Shown here: piece after piece, positions 51,929 through 61,242 of the stretch
Layout of the letters: each line of letters starts with the position of its first letter
Numbering within the stretch: the stretch's first letter is position 1
Assembly (NCBI GenBank): GCA_024343425.1
Contig: BRLC01000014.1
Coordinates: 62,001 to 126,000, forward strand
Source of the DNA: Rhizobiaceae bacterium MnEN-MB40S
GTDB taxonomy: Bacteria; Pseudomonadota; Alphaproteobacteria; Rhizobiales; Rhizobiaceae
DNA: 64,000 bases
Direction of reading: 5' to 3'
Made by a program: the position numbers and the translations under genes
Notes under the pieces: generated by a model
The model's input: only the letters and a program-made list of their open reading frames with translations
Databases searched by the model: none
Told to the model about the DNA's origin: nothing

Positions 51929-52195
51929 CTATTTCAGAACGCGTTGGATAGCCTCACGGAGCCCGCGCCGAAACAGGCGATCACGTCCTTCGAAACTTGA
52001 GCCGGAACCCCTGAACCGGCTGTCCGGCAGACCTGAATCAGACAAGTCCGCCTTCGAGCCGAATGCGAGCTTCATCATCCGACTGCGCGAAAGATCATAT
52101 CGCGTCAGATCCTCGTCATCGACGAAGCGCCTGGCGTCCTCGTCAGATTCCAGCGAAGGCAAGGGTCGGCGCGTCACCGTCCGTCTCACATTCAT
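51929..52195 (-). CDS. brnA: BrnA-like antitoxin, atypical C-terminus
   Basis: 88 residues from ATG 52195. The N-terminal part (RPLPSLESDEDARRFVDDED, LTRYDLS) matches BrnA antitoxins. The C-terminal part is not the usual ribbon-helix-helix with an LRLP strand, though LFRRGLREAIQRVL at the end resembles its last helix. It overlaps brnT by 53 nt. It is either a divergent antitoxin or one altered by compensating frameshifts. Confidence 0.6.
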   Translation of the reverse strand: MNVRRTVTRRPLPSLESDEDARRFVDDEDLTRYDLSRSRMMKLAFGSKADLSDSGLPDSRFRGSGSSFEGRDRLFRRGLREAIQRVLK

Positions 52196-52469
52196 AGTAT
52201 CGGACTTCCTTCCTGCGCAGGTAGCGGGCGCTGATCGGCCGGACAAGCGACAGACTTCCGAAACGGCTCATGCGGAACACGACGAAGATCGGCTGGCCGG
52301 ATATGCTGTACCCGATCGCCTTGAACCTTGGTTCGCGGTTCCGATCGTCAGGATCGTCAAATACCGTCAATTCTCCGACGAAAACCGATTCAATTTCAGC
52401 TCTCGTCAAACCGTGCCTGGCGCAGACGGGCCAGTTGCCCCGGTCCCAGTCAAATCCGTCTACCTTCAT
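52143..52469 (-). CDS. brnT: BrnT-like toxin
   Basis: 108 residues from ATG 52469. FDWDRGNWPVCARHGL, the AEIESVF stretch and VVFRM then RPISARYLRRKEVRYYE are the BrnT (DUF497) marks of this RelE-fold ribonuclease. It is some 15 residues longer than usual at the C-terminus, in the part overlapping brnA. Toxin precedes antitoxin as in other brnTA modules. Confidence 0.78.
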   Translation of the reverse strand: MKVDGFDWDRGNWPVCARHGLTRAEIESVFVGELTVFDDPDDRNREPRFKAIGYSISGQPIFVVFRMSRFGSLSLVRPISARYLRRKEVRYYECETDGDAPTLAFAGI

Positions 52470-52664
52470 CAATCCGCTTCAGAATATAAAAAAAGAATTT
52501 CAACAAGTGCATGCAATATGGCGCGCCGAACTATCACCAGTCCGGCTTTTAAACAACTCCAAACATTTGGGGTTCCGTGCGCTCTATCCGACGCCAAGCG
52601 TCACGCAGGCACTGCATGGCCATGCGCGGGATTTACCTGGACGCTTGAGGCTTGCCTCATCCTG

Positions 52665-52952
52665 TCAGGTAAGTTCGACGCTCAGAGACCGTCCGACAGC
52701 AGACGCCGCCTTGACGAGCGTATCGAGCTGAACCTTGTCGTTTTCGGGATCAAGCAAACGGGAAAGCTGGCTGGCGCTCGTCTTCATGCGCCGGGCCATC
52801 TCGGACTTGGTTATTTTCTGCTGTCGCATCTCGCGTTCGATCTGAAACGCGATAGACCGCTTGATCGCAACAGCGTTCACTTCGTCAAACAGGCCGTCTT
52901 GCTTCAGAAATTCATCAAACGTACTTCCGATGTGAGGATTGGTTTCACTCAT
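52665..52952 (-). CDS. HigA-like antitoxin, XRE-type helix-turn-helix
   Basis: 95 residues from ATG 52952 with AAGGAGGT 8 nt upstream. The HTH lies at about 44-80 (QQKITKSEMARRMKTSASQL, SRLLDPENDKVQLDTL). It overlaps the toxin gene by 8 nt. It would neutralise the toxin and bind the operon promoter. Confidence 0.82.
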   Translation of the reverse strand: MSETNPHIGSTFDEFLKQDGLFDEVNAVAIKRSIAFQIEREMRQQKITKSEMARRMKTSASQLSRLLDPENDKVQLDTLVKAASAVGRSLSVELT

Positions 52953-53277
52953 GTCCAAGAACCTCCTTCATACGTTGAACGGCAGTCTTCAGATCCTTGT
53001 CCGGCGTCTTCCGGGTCTTTTTAATAAACCCATGCAGCAGCACCATTCGACGTCCGACAATCACAAAGAATATACGTGCTATGCGGCGATCCGAAATACT
53101 GGAACGCACCTCATATAAACCCCGCACGCCCTGCATCGGCGAACATTTCGGTTTTCCAACCGGCCATTCAAACTCAAGGGTGGCGATATCTTCGCCGATT
53201 GCCTTTCGATCCTGCTTTTCCAGTTCGAGAAGCCAGTTCCGGACTGGTTCATTCCCGGAAAGAGACCGATAGAACAT
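52945..53277 (-). CDS. HigB-like RelE/ParE superfamily toxin
   Basis: 110 residues from ATG 53277 (TTG 53310 is an alternative). Pattern VRNWLLELEKQDRKAIGEDI, CSPMQGVRGLYEVRSS, ARIFFVIVGRRMVLLHGFIK and a Lys-rich TRKTPDKDL match Gp49/HigB mRNA-cleaving toxins. Toxin first, antitoxin second, as in higBA. Confidence 0.82.
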   Translation of the reverse strand: MFYRSLSGNEPVRNWLLELEKQDRKAIGEDIATLEFEWPVGKPKCSPMQGVRGLYEVRSSISDRRIARIFFVIVGRRMVLLHGFIKKTRKTPDKDLKTAVQRMKEVLGHE

Positions 53278-53319
53278 CGCCTGCAGGGTTTTTCTCTGCA
53301 AACCTACCAAATTTTTTTA

Positions 53320-53341
53320 ACCTTATAAAGTATACCTTATA
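53320..53341. promoter_or_regulatory. Operator-like repeat before the higBA-type pair
   Basis: ACCTTATA occurs at 53320-53327 and 53334-53341, with an AT-rich spacer holding GTATAC. It lies upstream of the toxin start in an AT-rich gap. A binding site of the HTH antitoxin is likely. Confidence 0.5.
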
Positions 53342-53424
53342 CGGTAATATCAAAAAAGTACAAAACGCAGCTACATTCAAAACGCTGACCCTAGCAGGCG
53401 ATTCCGGCAATGCAAAACCCGCGA

Positions 53425-53814
53425 TTACTCCACCACGGCGGTCGCCTCGATCTCGACCTTGGCGCGGTCTTCGATGAGGGCCGTCACCTGGACCACGGCC
53501 ATCGCCGGGAAATTGCGGCCCATGACGCGCCGGTAGGCTTGTCCCAGCTCCTTCTGGCGCGCGACGTAGGCGCGCTTGTCGGTGATGTACCAGGTCAGGC
53601 GGACGATATGCTCCGGTCCCGCGCCGTCCACTGCGAGAATGTCGATGATGTTCTGCAGGGTCTGCTCGCACTGGCCGATAAAATCGTCAGTCTCGAACTC
53701 CTGGTCGCCGTTCCAGCCGATCTGTCCGCCGGTCACGATGATACGGCCCGACGCTGATATGCCGTTGGAATATCCCCTGGCCGGCTTCCAGCCTTCCGGT
53801 TGAAGGAACTTCAT
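53425..53814 (-). CDS. RidA family protein
   Basis: 129 residues, YjgF/YER057c/UK114 fold: GRIIVTGGQIGWN, QTLQNIIDILAVDGAGPEHI, VRLTWYITDKRAY and RNFPAMAVVQVTALIED. Family members hydrolyse reactive imines and enamines. It is the last gene of the anthranilate operon, whose ring product is an enamine, which would suit this role. Confidence 0.82.
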   Translation of the reverse strand: MKFLQPEGWKPARGYSNGISASGRIIVTGGQIGWNGDQEFETDDFIGQCEQTLQNIIDILAVDGAGPEHIVRLTWYITDKRAYVARQKELGQAYRRVMGRNFPAMAVVQVTALIEDRAKVEIEATAVVE

Positions 53815-53868
53815 GATCCCATACTCTTCATTTGCGATTCCTCCTCAAGGCTCTCAGCCGCAGCCTGT

Positions 53869-54552
53869 TCACACGCCGAGATAACGGTCGCGCATGTCGT
53901 CGGACAGGGCAGACGGCTCTCCGGTCCACACGCTCTTTCCCCGCTCCAGAATGGTGCAGCGATCGACGACCTTCAGCAGTTCCTTCAACGTCTTGTCGAC
54001 GATGAGGATCGACTGCCCCTCAGCTTTCAGCATGCTTATCGCGGCCCAGATCTCCTGGCGTATCACCGGCGCCAGTCCCTCTGTCGCCTCGTCCAGGATC
54101 AGCAAAGCCGGGTTCGTCATCAGCGCCCGTCCAACCGCCAGCATCTGCTGTTCTCCGCCGGAAAGCGTGTTGGACATCTGGTTGCGGCGTTCGGCGAGCC
54201 GCGGGAAGAGCCGGTTGACCCTGTCGAGCGTCCACGGCCCGGGCGTCGCGGCCACCAGCAGGTTTTCCATGACGCTCAGATTGCCGAAGCAGCGCCGCCC
54301 TTCAGGCACGAGCCCGATGCCGAGACGCGCCACCCTGTGCGGTTTCAGCCCTTCGAGATCGGCGCCACGAAACCGCACTGCGCCAGAGCGGCATGGCGTC
54401 AGCCTGCAAAGCGAGCGTATCGTCGTGGTCTTGCCCATGCCGTTGCGGCCCATCAGCGCGACGACTTCACCTTCGTCCATGGTGAAATCGACGCCGAACA
54501 GAGCTTGCGAACGGCCATAGAACGTTTCAAGCCCGGAGATCTCGAGAAGCAT
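53869..54552 (-). CDS. livF: ABC transporter ATP-binding protein, LivF type
   Basis: 227 residues: Walker A GRNGMGKTT, signature LSGGEQQ, Walker B LLILDEATEGLAP. Branched-chain-type transporter ATPase, partner of the next gene. In this setting the ligand is more likely an aromatic acid than an amino acid. Confidence 0.87.
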   Translation of the reverse strand: MLLEISGLETFYGRSQALFGVDFTMDEGEVVALMGRNGMGKTTTIRSLCRLTPCRSGAVRFRGADLEGLKPHRVARLGIGLVPEGRRCFGNLSVMENLLVAATPGPWTLDRVNRLFPRLAERRNQMSNTLSGGEQQMLAVGRALMTNPALLILDEATEGLAPVIRQEIWAAISMLKAEGQSILIVDKTLKELLKVVDRCTILERGKSVWTGEPSALSDDMRDRYLGV

Positions 54553-55301
54553 CAGTCTTCCTCCCCGAGATAGGCTTCGCGGACTTGCGCATTGTTGCGG
54601 ATCTCTTCGACGGAGCCGGTGGCGATGACGTTTCCGTAGACGAGAACGGAAATCCTGTCAGCCAGCGAGAACACCGCCTCCATGTCGTGCTCGATCAGCA
54701 GGATCGGAACCTTGTGCCGCAGGGCGTCGAGGAAGGAGGTGAGCTGCTTCGAACCTTCCGGGCCCATGCCCGCCATCGGCTCGTCGAGAAGCAGGAGTTT
54801 TGGGCGCAGGGCCAGAGCCATCGCCATTTCAAGCTGCCGGCGCTCGCCGTGGGAAAGTTCCGCGGCGATAATGTCCGCGCGATCAGAGAGTCCGACTTCT
54901 TCCAGAACTGCGCGCGCGGCGTCCATCAGCCGCCGGTCTTTCATCACCGGGCGGAAAAAACGGAAGCTCGATCCGTCGACCGCCTGAACCGCCAGCATGA
55001 CATTGCGCAGCGCGGAAAATTCGGGCGCGATGGACGAGACCTGGAAGGTCCGGCCGAGCCCGCACTGCGCCCGTTCGGCCACGGAAAGCGGCGCAAGATC
55101 GCGCCCGAGAAACCGTATCGTTCCGGAATCCGGACGCAGCAGCCCGGAGATCTGCTGGATCAGGGTCGACTTGCCGGCGCCGTTGGGTCCGATCAGCGCG
55201 TGAATCTCTCCGTCGCGCACATCGAGACTGACATTGTCGGTCGCCTTCAGCGCGCCGAACTGCTTGTTGAGGCCGTCTATCCGGAGAACCGCGTCAGCCA
55301 T
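54552..55301 (-). CDS. livG: ABC transporter ATP-binding protein, LivG type
   Basis: 249 residues: Walker A GPNGAGKST, signature LSHGERR, Walker B LLLLDEPMAGMGPE, and the LivG-type end RNNAQVREAYLGEE. One-base junction with livF and an eight-base overlap with livM. Confidence 0.87.
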   Translation of the reverse strand: MADAVLRIDGLNKQFGALKATDNVSLDVRDGEIHALIGPNGAGKSTLIQQISGLLRPDSGTIRFLGRDLAPLSVAERAQCGLGRTFQVSSIAPEFSALRNVMLAVQAVDGSSFRFFRPVMKDRRLMDAARAVLEEVGLSDRADIIAAELSHGERRQLEMAMALALRPKLLLLDEPMAGMGPEGSKQLTSFLDALRHKVPILLIEHDMEAVFSLADRISVLVYGNVIATGSVEEIRNNAQVREAYLGEED

Positions 55302-56286
55302 GGCGCGCCCTCCCGGCGATGAGGCCGATCAGGCCGCCGCGGGCAAACAGCACAACGCAGAGCAGGACGAGGCCCAGGAAAAGCTGCCAGTGTTCGGTGA
55401 CGCCTCCCAGATAGAACTCGAAGACAATGAAAAGCGCCGCGCCCGCCACGGGTCCGAAAAGTCGCCCAACGCCGCCGAGGATCACGAACACCATGATCTC
55501 CCCGGACATGTGCCAGGACAGGGACGACGGACTGACGAAGCGATTGAGATCGGCGTAGAGCGCGCCTGCGAGCCCGGTGATCGCAGCCGATATGACAAAG
55601 GCGACCAGACGGATCCTGAACGGCGCGATGCCGGTCGAGGCCAGCCGCACCTCGTTCTGCCGCGCCACCTGCAAGGCCGCGCCGAACCGGGAATCACGGA
55701 TCAGCATAGAAAGGACCAGGCAGACGATCAGGACCGCGTAGCAGATGAGAAAGAAACTCATCGGGTTCATTGTGTTCAGGCTGGGAAACGTGTTGCGGAC
55801 GTAGATGGAGAGGCCGTCCTCCCCGCCATAGGCCGGCCATGAAATCGCGAAGTAGTAGATCATCTGCGCGAAGGCGAGTGTGATCATGATGAAATAGACG
55901 CCGGACGTCCTGAGCGCGATCGATCCGATGGCGAGCGCAAGCAATGCGCACACGACAAGAGCGACAGGCCAGATGACGAGCATCTGGTTGGTTCCTTCGA
56001 TCGTAAACGGCCAGGTCATCAGCGGTTCATAGTTGAAGGCGTGCTGGGAGAGTATTCCGGCCACATATCCGCCCACGCCAAAAAAGGCGGCGTGACCGAA
56101 AGACACCATCCCTCCGAAGCCGAGCGCGATGTTGAGCCCGACGCCTGCAAGAGCCAGTATGGCGACGCGCGTAGCGAGGCTTACATAGAAAGGCTCGTCC
56201 ATCTGCAAAGCGATGTAGGGCGCCGCCAGCAAAGCCAGGAGAAGGACTGCGTTGAATATGGATTCGCGGCTTATCATGGACTTCAC
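55294..56286 (-). CDS. livM: ABC transporter permease, LivM type
   Basis: 330 residues with about nine hydrophobic segments and the GYVAGILSQHAF/FGHAAFFGVGGY motif of LivM permeases. The start is GTG 56286, overlapping the livH stop (GTGA); ATG 56277 is an alternative. Confidence 0.87.
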   Translation of the reverse strand: MKSMISRESIFNAVLLLALLAAPYIALQMDEPFYVSLATRVAILALAGVGLNIALGFGGMVSFGHAAFFGVGGYVAGILSQHAFNYEPLMTWPFTIEGTNQMLVIWPVALVVCALLALAIGSIALRTSGVYFIMITLAFAQMIYYFAISWPAYGGEDGLSIYVRNTFPSLNTMNPMSFFLICYAVLIVCLVLSMLIRDSRFGAALQVARQNEVRLASTGIAPFRIRLVAFVISAAITGLAGALYADLNRFVSPSSLSWHMSGEIMVFVILGGVGRLFGPVAGAALFIVFEFYLGGVTEHWQLFLGLVLLCVVLFARGGLIGLIAGRARHG

Positions 56287-57203
56287 GCGCGCGCCGCAAA
56301 CAGGCCCTGAGGCCGAAGCGCCAGGATCAGCGCCATCAATATATAGATCGCCATTGAGGCGAGCGCTGAGCCGACCGAATTCGCCTGTGAGGGCGGCATG
56401 AACAACTCGAAAAACTCCGGCAGCAGGAAGCGTCCCATCGTATCGACGACGCCCACGAGGATAGACCCGATCAGCGCGCCCTTGATCGACCCAATGCCGC
56501 CGATCACGATTACCACGAAGGCGAGGATCAGGACCGGTTCTCCCATGCCGACCTGCACGGACTGCAACGCGCCGACCATGGCCCCGGCGAACCCGGCGAG
56601 CGCCGCGCCAAGCGCAAAGACAACCGTATAGAGATTGCGGATATCGACCCCAAGGGCCGCGATCATTTCGCGGTCGGACTCGCCTGCCCGAATGCGCATG
56701 CCGAGCCTGGTTCGGGAAATCAGAAGGTAAAGACCGAAGGCGATCGCCAGTCCGACGATGATGATGGCCAGACGGTACACCGGATACTGGCTGCCGCCCG
56801 GCAGCGCGACGGCGCCCTGCAGGACTTTTGGAATATCGAGATAGAGCGGGAAGGACCCGAAAACCCAGCGCGTGCCTTCCGAAAAGATCAGGATCAGCGC
56901 GAAAGTCGCCAGCACCTGGTCCAGATGGTCGCGATCGTAGAGACGCCTGACAACGGCGATTTCAATGATGGCGCCGGCAGCCGCAGCGCCCGCAAGGCTC
57001 GCGACCAGACCAAGCCAGAAGGAGCCGGTCGCCGCCGCTACCGTGGCGCAGAAAAACGCACCGATCATGTAGAGCGATCCGTGCGCCAGATTGATCAGCC
57101 CCATGACGCCGAAGACCAGCGTCAGCCCCGCCGCCATGAGAAACAGCATGACTCCGAACTGGACACCGTTGAGCAGTTGCTCTGTCAGCAGCGCAAGATC
57201 CAT
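56283..57203 (-). CDS. livH: ABC transporter permease, LivH type
   Basis: 306 residues with about eight hydrophobic segments; GLINLAHGSLYMIGAF and RAGESDREMIAALGVDIRNL are the LivH marks. Separated from the binding-protein gene by 67 bases holding a strong hairpin. Confidence 0.88.
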   Translation of the reverse strand: MDLALLTEQLLNGVQFGVMLFLMAAGLTLVFGVMGLINLAHGSLYMIGAFFCATVAAATGSFWLGLVASLAGAAAAGAIIEIAVVRRLYDRDHLDQVLATFALILIFSEGTRWVFGSFPLYLDIPKVLQGAVALPGGSQYPVYRLAIIIVGLAIAFGLYLLISRTRLGMRIRAGESDREMIAALGVDIRNLYTVVFALGAALAGFAGAMVGALQSVQVGMGEPVLILAFVVIVIGGIGSIKGALIGSILVGVVDTMGRFLLPEFFELFMPPSQANSVGSALASMAIYILMALILALRPQGLFAARA

Positions 57204-57238
57204 TGGACGATCAGTCTTTTAGAGATGGATGGGCATGC

Positions 57239-57257
57239 GGGCCCGGCTACCGGGCCC
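57239..57257 (-). promoter_or_regulatory. Strong hairpin between binding-protein and permease genes
   Basis: GGGCCCGG and CCGGGCCC pair over a 3-base loop. No T run follows on the minus strand. It probably protects the upstream message and lowers read-through, giving more binding protein than permease. Confidence 0.55.
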
Positions 57258-57270
57258 ACAACGGCGTCAA

Positions 57271-58416
57271 TTACATCTTGCAGTCTTTCGCATAGGCGTC
57301 TGTATGGTTCTCCAGGCCCATGCCGATGATCTTGTTGGTCAGCACGTCGCCTTCCTTGACGACTTCGCGGACATAGATGTCCTGGATCGGATGGTTGTTG
57401 TTGGCGAACTCGAAATCGCCGCGAACACTGTCGAAATCAGCTTCCTTGAGGGCTGCGCGGAATGCGTCCATATCCTTCACGTCCGCCTTGTTCATGGCGG
57501 ACAGGATGAGATTGGCCGTGTCGAAGCCCTGGCTGGCGTAAAGCGACGGCAGGCGGCCATATTCCTTCTGGAATTCCTCGACGAACTGCTTGTTGGCCGG
57601 ATTGTCGATATCCTTGGACCACTGCGACGTATTCTTGACGCCGAGAGCGGCGTCGCCGACGGCGCCGAGAATGCCCTGATCGAAGGAGAAAGCTGGTCCC
57701 AGAACCGGTTTGTCCACGCCTGACTGGGCGTATTGCTTCATGAAGGCGATGCCCATGCCGCCCGGCAGGAAGAAATAGACGCTGTCGGCGTCGGAAGCGC
57801 GGATTTGCGCGATTTCAGCAGCGTAGTCGGTCTGGCCTAGCTTGGTGTAGACCTCGTCAGCGACGTCGCCCTCGTAGAAGCGCTTGTAGCCGGTCAATGC
57901 GTCCTTGCCGGCCGGATAGTTCGGAGCGAGAATGAAGCTCTTGGCATAGCCGGCGGTGTTGGCGTAGGCGCCCATGGCCTCATGCAGATTGTCGTTCTGC
58001 CAGGCGGCGTTGAAATAGTTCGGGTTGCAGCCGGCGCCGGCAAGCTGCGACGGACCTGCGTTCGGAGAAATGTAGATCACGTCCTGCGCAACCGCGCCCG
58101 GTACGACGGCCATCGCCAGGTTTGACCAGATGATGCCGGTCAGAATATCGACCTTGTCGGCCTGGATCATCTTGTCGGCGAGTTGAACGGCGAGTTCCGG
58201 CTTTCGGGCGTCGTCTTCCACGATCACTTCCAGATCGTCGTTGCCGGCGAGTTTGGCGGCCAGCATGAAGCCGTCGCGCACATCGACGCCAAGACCGGCG
58301 CCGCCGCCGGACAAGGTGGTGATCATGCCGACCTTGACGGGTTCGGCCGTGGCTACGGCCACGCTCGCTACGCTCATGGAAAGCCCGATCAGGCTTGCAG
58401 CTATCAGTTTCTTCAT
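57271..58416 (-). CDS. Liv-type periplasmic substrate-binding protein
   Basis: 381 residues with a signal peptide (about 1-24, ending ATA). Periplasmic-binding fold type I (KVGMITTLSGGGAGLGVDVR, TGIIWSNLAMAVV, FLPGGMGIAFMKQYAQSG). Placed with the CoA ligase, it likely binds 2-aminobenzoate or a related aromatic acid. Confidence 0.86.
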   Translation of the reverse strand: MKKLIAASLIGLSMSVASVAVATAEPVKVGMITTLSGGGAGLGVDVRDGFMLAAKLAGNDDLEVIVEDDARKPELAVQLADKMIQADKVDILTGIIWSNLAMAVVPGAVAQDVIYISPNAGPSQLAGAGCNPNYFNAAWQNDNLHEAMGAYANTAGYAKSFILAPNYPAGKDALTGYKRFYEGDVADEVYTKLGQTDYAAEIAQIRASDADSVYFFLPGGMGIAFMKQYAQSGVDKPVLGPAFSFDQGILGAVGDAALGVKNTSQWSKDIDNPANKQFVEEFQKEYGRLPSLYASQGFDTANLILSAMNKADVKDMDAFRAALKEADFDSVRGDFEFANNNHPIQDIYVREVVKEGDVLTNKIIGMGLENHTDAYAKDCKM

Positions 58417-58438
58417 GACAGTTCCTCTCTTATTTTGG

Positions 58439-60073
58439 CTATGTGTTGGCGTCTTTCAGGCGGAAACGCTGAATCTTGCCGGTTTGCGTCTTAGGCAATT
58501 CCTTGATGAACCGAATGGAGCGCGGATATTTGTAGGGCGCAATGGTCGCCTTGACATGATCCTGCAGCCGTTTGGCCGTATCTTCGTTTTCCAGAATCCC
58601 CTCCACCAGAACGATATGCGCCTCGACGATCTGCCCACGCTCCTCGTCGGGAACGCCGATCACGCCGCATTCGGCGACATCGACATGCGCAAGCAGAGCC
58701 GCCTCAACTTCCGGCCCGGCTATGTTGTAGCCCGATGAAATGATCATGTCATCGGATCGCGCGAGAAAATGAAACATTCCCTCCTCGTCCTGCATGAAGG
58801 AATCGCCGGTCAGGTTCCAGCCTTCGCGCACATACTCGGTCTGGCGCCGGTCGGCGAGATATCGACAACCGGTTGGTCCGCGCACGGCGAGACGTCCAGG
58901 CGCGCCGCGCGGCGCCTGGTTCATGTCATCATCGACGATTTTCGCCTGGTAACCGGTGACAGGCCATCCGGTCGATCCGGCCATCGAGTGACCGAGGCGA
59001 TTGGAAATGAAGATATGCAGCATTTCGGTTGCGCCGATGCCGTCCAGAAGCGGCTTGCCGGTTTTCTCCATCCATGCGTCGTAGACGGGCGGCGGCAGCG
59101 TCTCGCCGGCTGAAACCGCGCAACGCAGCGACGACAGGTCCGCGCCTTCTTCCATGGCGGCGAGCATCGCCCGATAGGCGGTAGGCGCGGTAAAGCAGAT
59201 CGTCGCCTTGTAGGTCTGGATGATCTCGATCATGTTCGGCGGCGTGGCGGATTCCAGCAGGGTTGCGGCGGCGCCAAAACGCAAGGGAAAGATCGCCAGA
59301 CCGCCGAGGCCGAAGGTGAAGGCGAGCGGCGGCGATCCGACGAAGACATCTTCGGGCGTGACCCCCAGCACCTCTTTCGCGTAACCGTCGGCGATGATGA
59401 GCAGGTCGCGATGAAAATGCATCGTCGCCTTGGGCTCGCCGGTCGTGCCGGATGTAAAGCCAAGCAGCGCAACGTCGTCCCGGCCCGTTTTGACCGCTTC
59501 GAAACGCACGGGCTTGTTGAGGGCGATGCGGTCGAGCTCGGCGTCGTGATTGGCGGTTCCGTCGAAGCCCACGACCTTGGCGAGGTGCTTGCTGTCCTTG
59601 GCGCACAGCACGAGTTCGTCCATCAGGCGCGTATCGCAGAGCGCCAGTCCGATCTCGGCCTTGTCGACAATTTTCGCAAGCTCGGAAGCCCGCAGCATTG
59701 GCATCGTGTTGACGACGACGGCGCCCGCCTTGGTCGCCGCAAGCCAGCAGGCGACCATCGCCGGATTGTTGGCCGAGCGGATCAGCACCCGGTTGCCGGG
59801 CTTGACGCCATAATCCTCGACCAGCGCATGGGCGATGCGGTTCGTCCAGTCGGCGAGCTCCTTGTAGGTCCGCCTGCGGCCGTTTCCGATGAGAGCGGTG
59901 TGATCGCCGAACCCCTGCTCGACCATGCGGTCGGTCATCTCGACGCCGGCATTCAGATATTCAGGATAGGGAAAATCATCGAGAAGCAGGTCCGGCCACT
60001 CATCGAAAGGCGGCAGATTGTCTCTTGCGAACGTGTCCAGATGCGCAGAGGGACCGAGTTGAATGTCGCTCAT
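58439..60073 (-). CDS. 2-aminobenzoate-CoA ligase (benzoate-CoA ligase family)
   Basis: 544 residues, adenylate-forming enzyme: P-loop LLGFTSGTTGEPKATMH, LLDGIGATEMLHIF, WNLTGDSFM, SSGYNIAGPEVEAAL and catalytic Lys in LPKTQTGKIQR. The HIFISN stretch is typical of benzoate/aminobenzoate ligases. It activates the acid with ATP and CoA, feeding the monooxygenase at the right edge. Confidence 0.85.
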   Translation of the reverse strand: MSDIQLGPSAHLDTFARDNLPPFDEWPDLLLDDFPYPEYLNAGVEMTDRMVEQGFGDHTALIGNGRRRTYKELADWTNRIAHALVEDYGVKPGNRVLIRSANNPAMVACWLAATKAGAVVVNTMPMLRASELAKIVDKAEIGLALCDTRLMDELVLCAKDSKHLAKVVGFDGTANHDAELDRIALNKPVRFEAVKTGRDDVALLGFTSGTTGEPKATMHFHRDLLIIADGYAKEVLGVTPEDVFVGSPPLAFTFGLGGLAIFPLRFGAAATLLESATPPNMIEIIQTYKATICFTAPTAYRAMLAAMEEGADLSSLRCAVSAGETLPPPVYDAWMEKTGKPLLDGIGATEMLHIFISNRLGHSMAGSTGWPVTGYQAKIVDDDMNQAPRGAPGRLAVRGPTGCRYLADRRQTEYVREGWNLTGDSFMQDEEGMFHFLARSDDMIISSGYNIAGPEVEAALLAHVDVAECGVIGVPDEERGQIVEAHIVLVEGILENEDTAKRLQDHVKATIAPYKYPRSIRFIKELPKTQTGKIQRFRLKDANT

Positions 60074-61242
60074 GATGCGGCTCCTGTAGCGGCTTGCAGC
60101 GCCTGTCGGGCGATAATGACTTTCTGGACGTCGGACGCGCCCTCATAAATGCGCAGAGCGCGTATCTCGCGATAGAGGCTCTCGGTGATATGCCCCTTGC
60201 GCACGCCGTCGCCGCCGTGGATCTGCACGGCCTTGTCGATGACCGATTGCGCCTTGTCCGTGGCGTAGAGCTTGGCCATCGCCGCCTCGCGCGTGATGCG
60301 CGGCGCGCCCTCGTCGCGTGTCCATGCAGCGCGGTAGATGAGCAGGGCCGCAGCGTCTATGTCGAGCGCCATGTCGGCGATATGGCCCTGGACCATCTGC
60401 AACTCTGACAGCGGCGCGCCAAAGAGTTCGCGGTTGGCGGCGCGCGCCAGCGTCTCGTCGAGGGCCCGCCTGGCAAAGCCGAGGGCTGCGGCGCCGACCG
60501 TGGAGCGAAAGACGTCGAGAACGGTCATGGCGATGCGGAACCCCTCGCCCGGCCGGCCGATCATTGCGGAAGCAGGCAAACGGCAATCGACAAACTCCAG
60601 ACGCGCCAGCGGATGCGGCGCAATCACTTCCAGGCGTTCGGCGACATTCAGACCCGGCGTGTCGGCGGGAACCAAGAAGGCGCTGACGCCGCGAGCGCCC
60701 TCGCCTTCGCCGGTGCGCGCGAAAACCGTGTAGACGTCGGCGATGCCGCCGTTCGAAATCCAGGTCTTTTCGCCGTTCAAAACATAGTCGTCGCCGTCCC
60801 TGACTGCCGAAAGCTCCATATTGGCGACGTCGGACCCCGATCGCGGCTCGGACAGCGCAAAGGCGGAGATTGCGTCGCCGGCGCGCGTCCGCGGCAGCCA
60901 TGCGCGTTTCTGCTCATTGGTTCCGAACAGCGAAATCGCGCCGGTCCCGAGACCCTGCATGGCTACGACGAAATCGGCGAGACCGTCGTGACGCGCCATG
61001 ATTTCGCGCATCAGGCAGATGGTGCGCACATCGAAGCCGGAATTCTCATCATCCGGATCGATCGCGGTGTGCTTGAGAAAGCCGGCGTCGCCGATCAGCT
61101 TCACCAGCCCGCGGCAGGCCGCGTCGGTGTCGGAATGATCGATCGTGACGAGCGCGTTGGCCGCCCATTGATCAAGTTCATCATGAAAGGCCGCATGGCG
61201 GCTTTCGAAGAAGGGCCAGTCGAGGAAGGTGCGATCGGCCAT
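60070..61242 (-). CDS. Acyl-CoA dehydrogenase
   Basis: 390 residues from ATG 61242, which overlaps the hydratase stop (ATGA). FALSEPRSGSDVANM, EKTWISNGGIADVYTVFA and the catalytic Glu region RIYEGASDVQKVII are present. In this pathway it would oxidise the alicyclic or ring-opened CoA ester. Confidence 0.87.
   Translation of the reverse strand: MADRTFLDWPFFESRHAAFHDELDQWAANALVTIDHSDTDAACRGLVKLIGDAGFLKHTAIDPDDENSGFDVRTICLMREIMARHDGLADFVVAMQGLGTGAISLFGTNEQKRAWLPRTRAGDAISAFALSEPRSGSDVANMELSAVRDGDDYVLNGEKTWISNGGIADVYTVFARTGEGEGARGVSAFLVPADTPGLNVAERLEVIAPHPLARLEFVDCRLPASAMIGRPGEGFRIAMTVLDVFRSTVGAAALGFARRALDETLARAANRELFGAPLSELQMVQGHIADMALDIDAAALLIYRAAWTRDEGAPRITREAAMAKLYATDKAQSVIDKAVQIHGGDGVRKGHITESLYREIRALRIYEGASDVQKVIIARQALQAATGAAS

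Noticed and set aside
52473..52664. Further gene between the two toxin-antitoxin modules
   Set aside because: No frame with a start, ribosome site or recognisable product on either strand.
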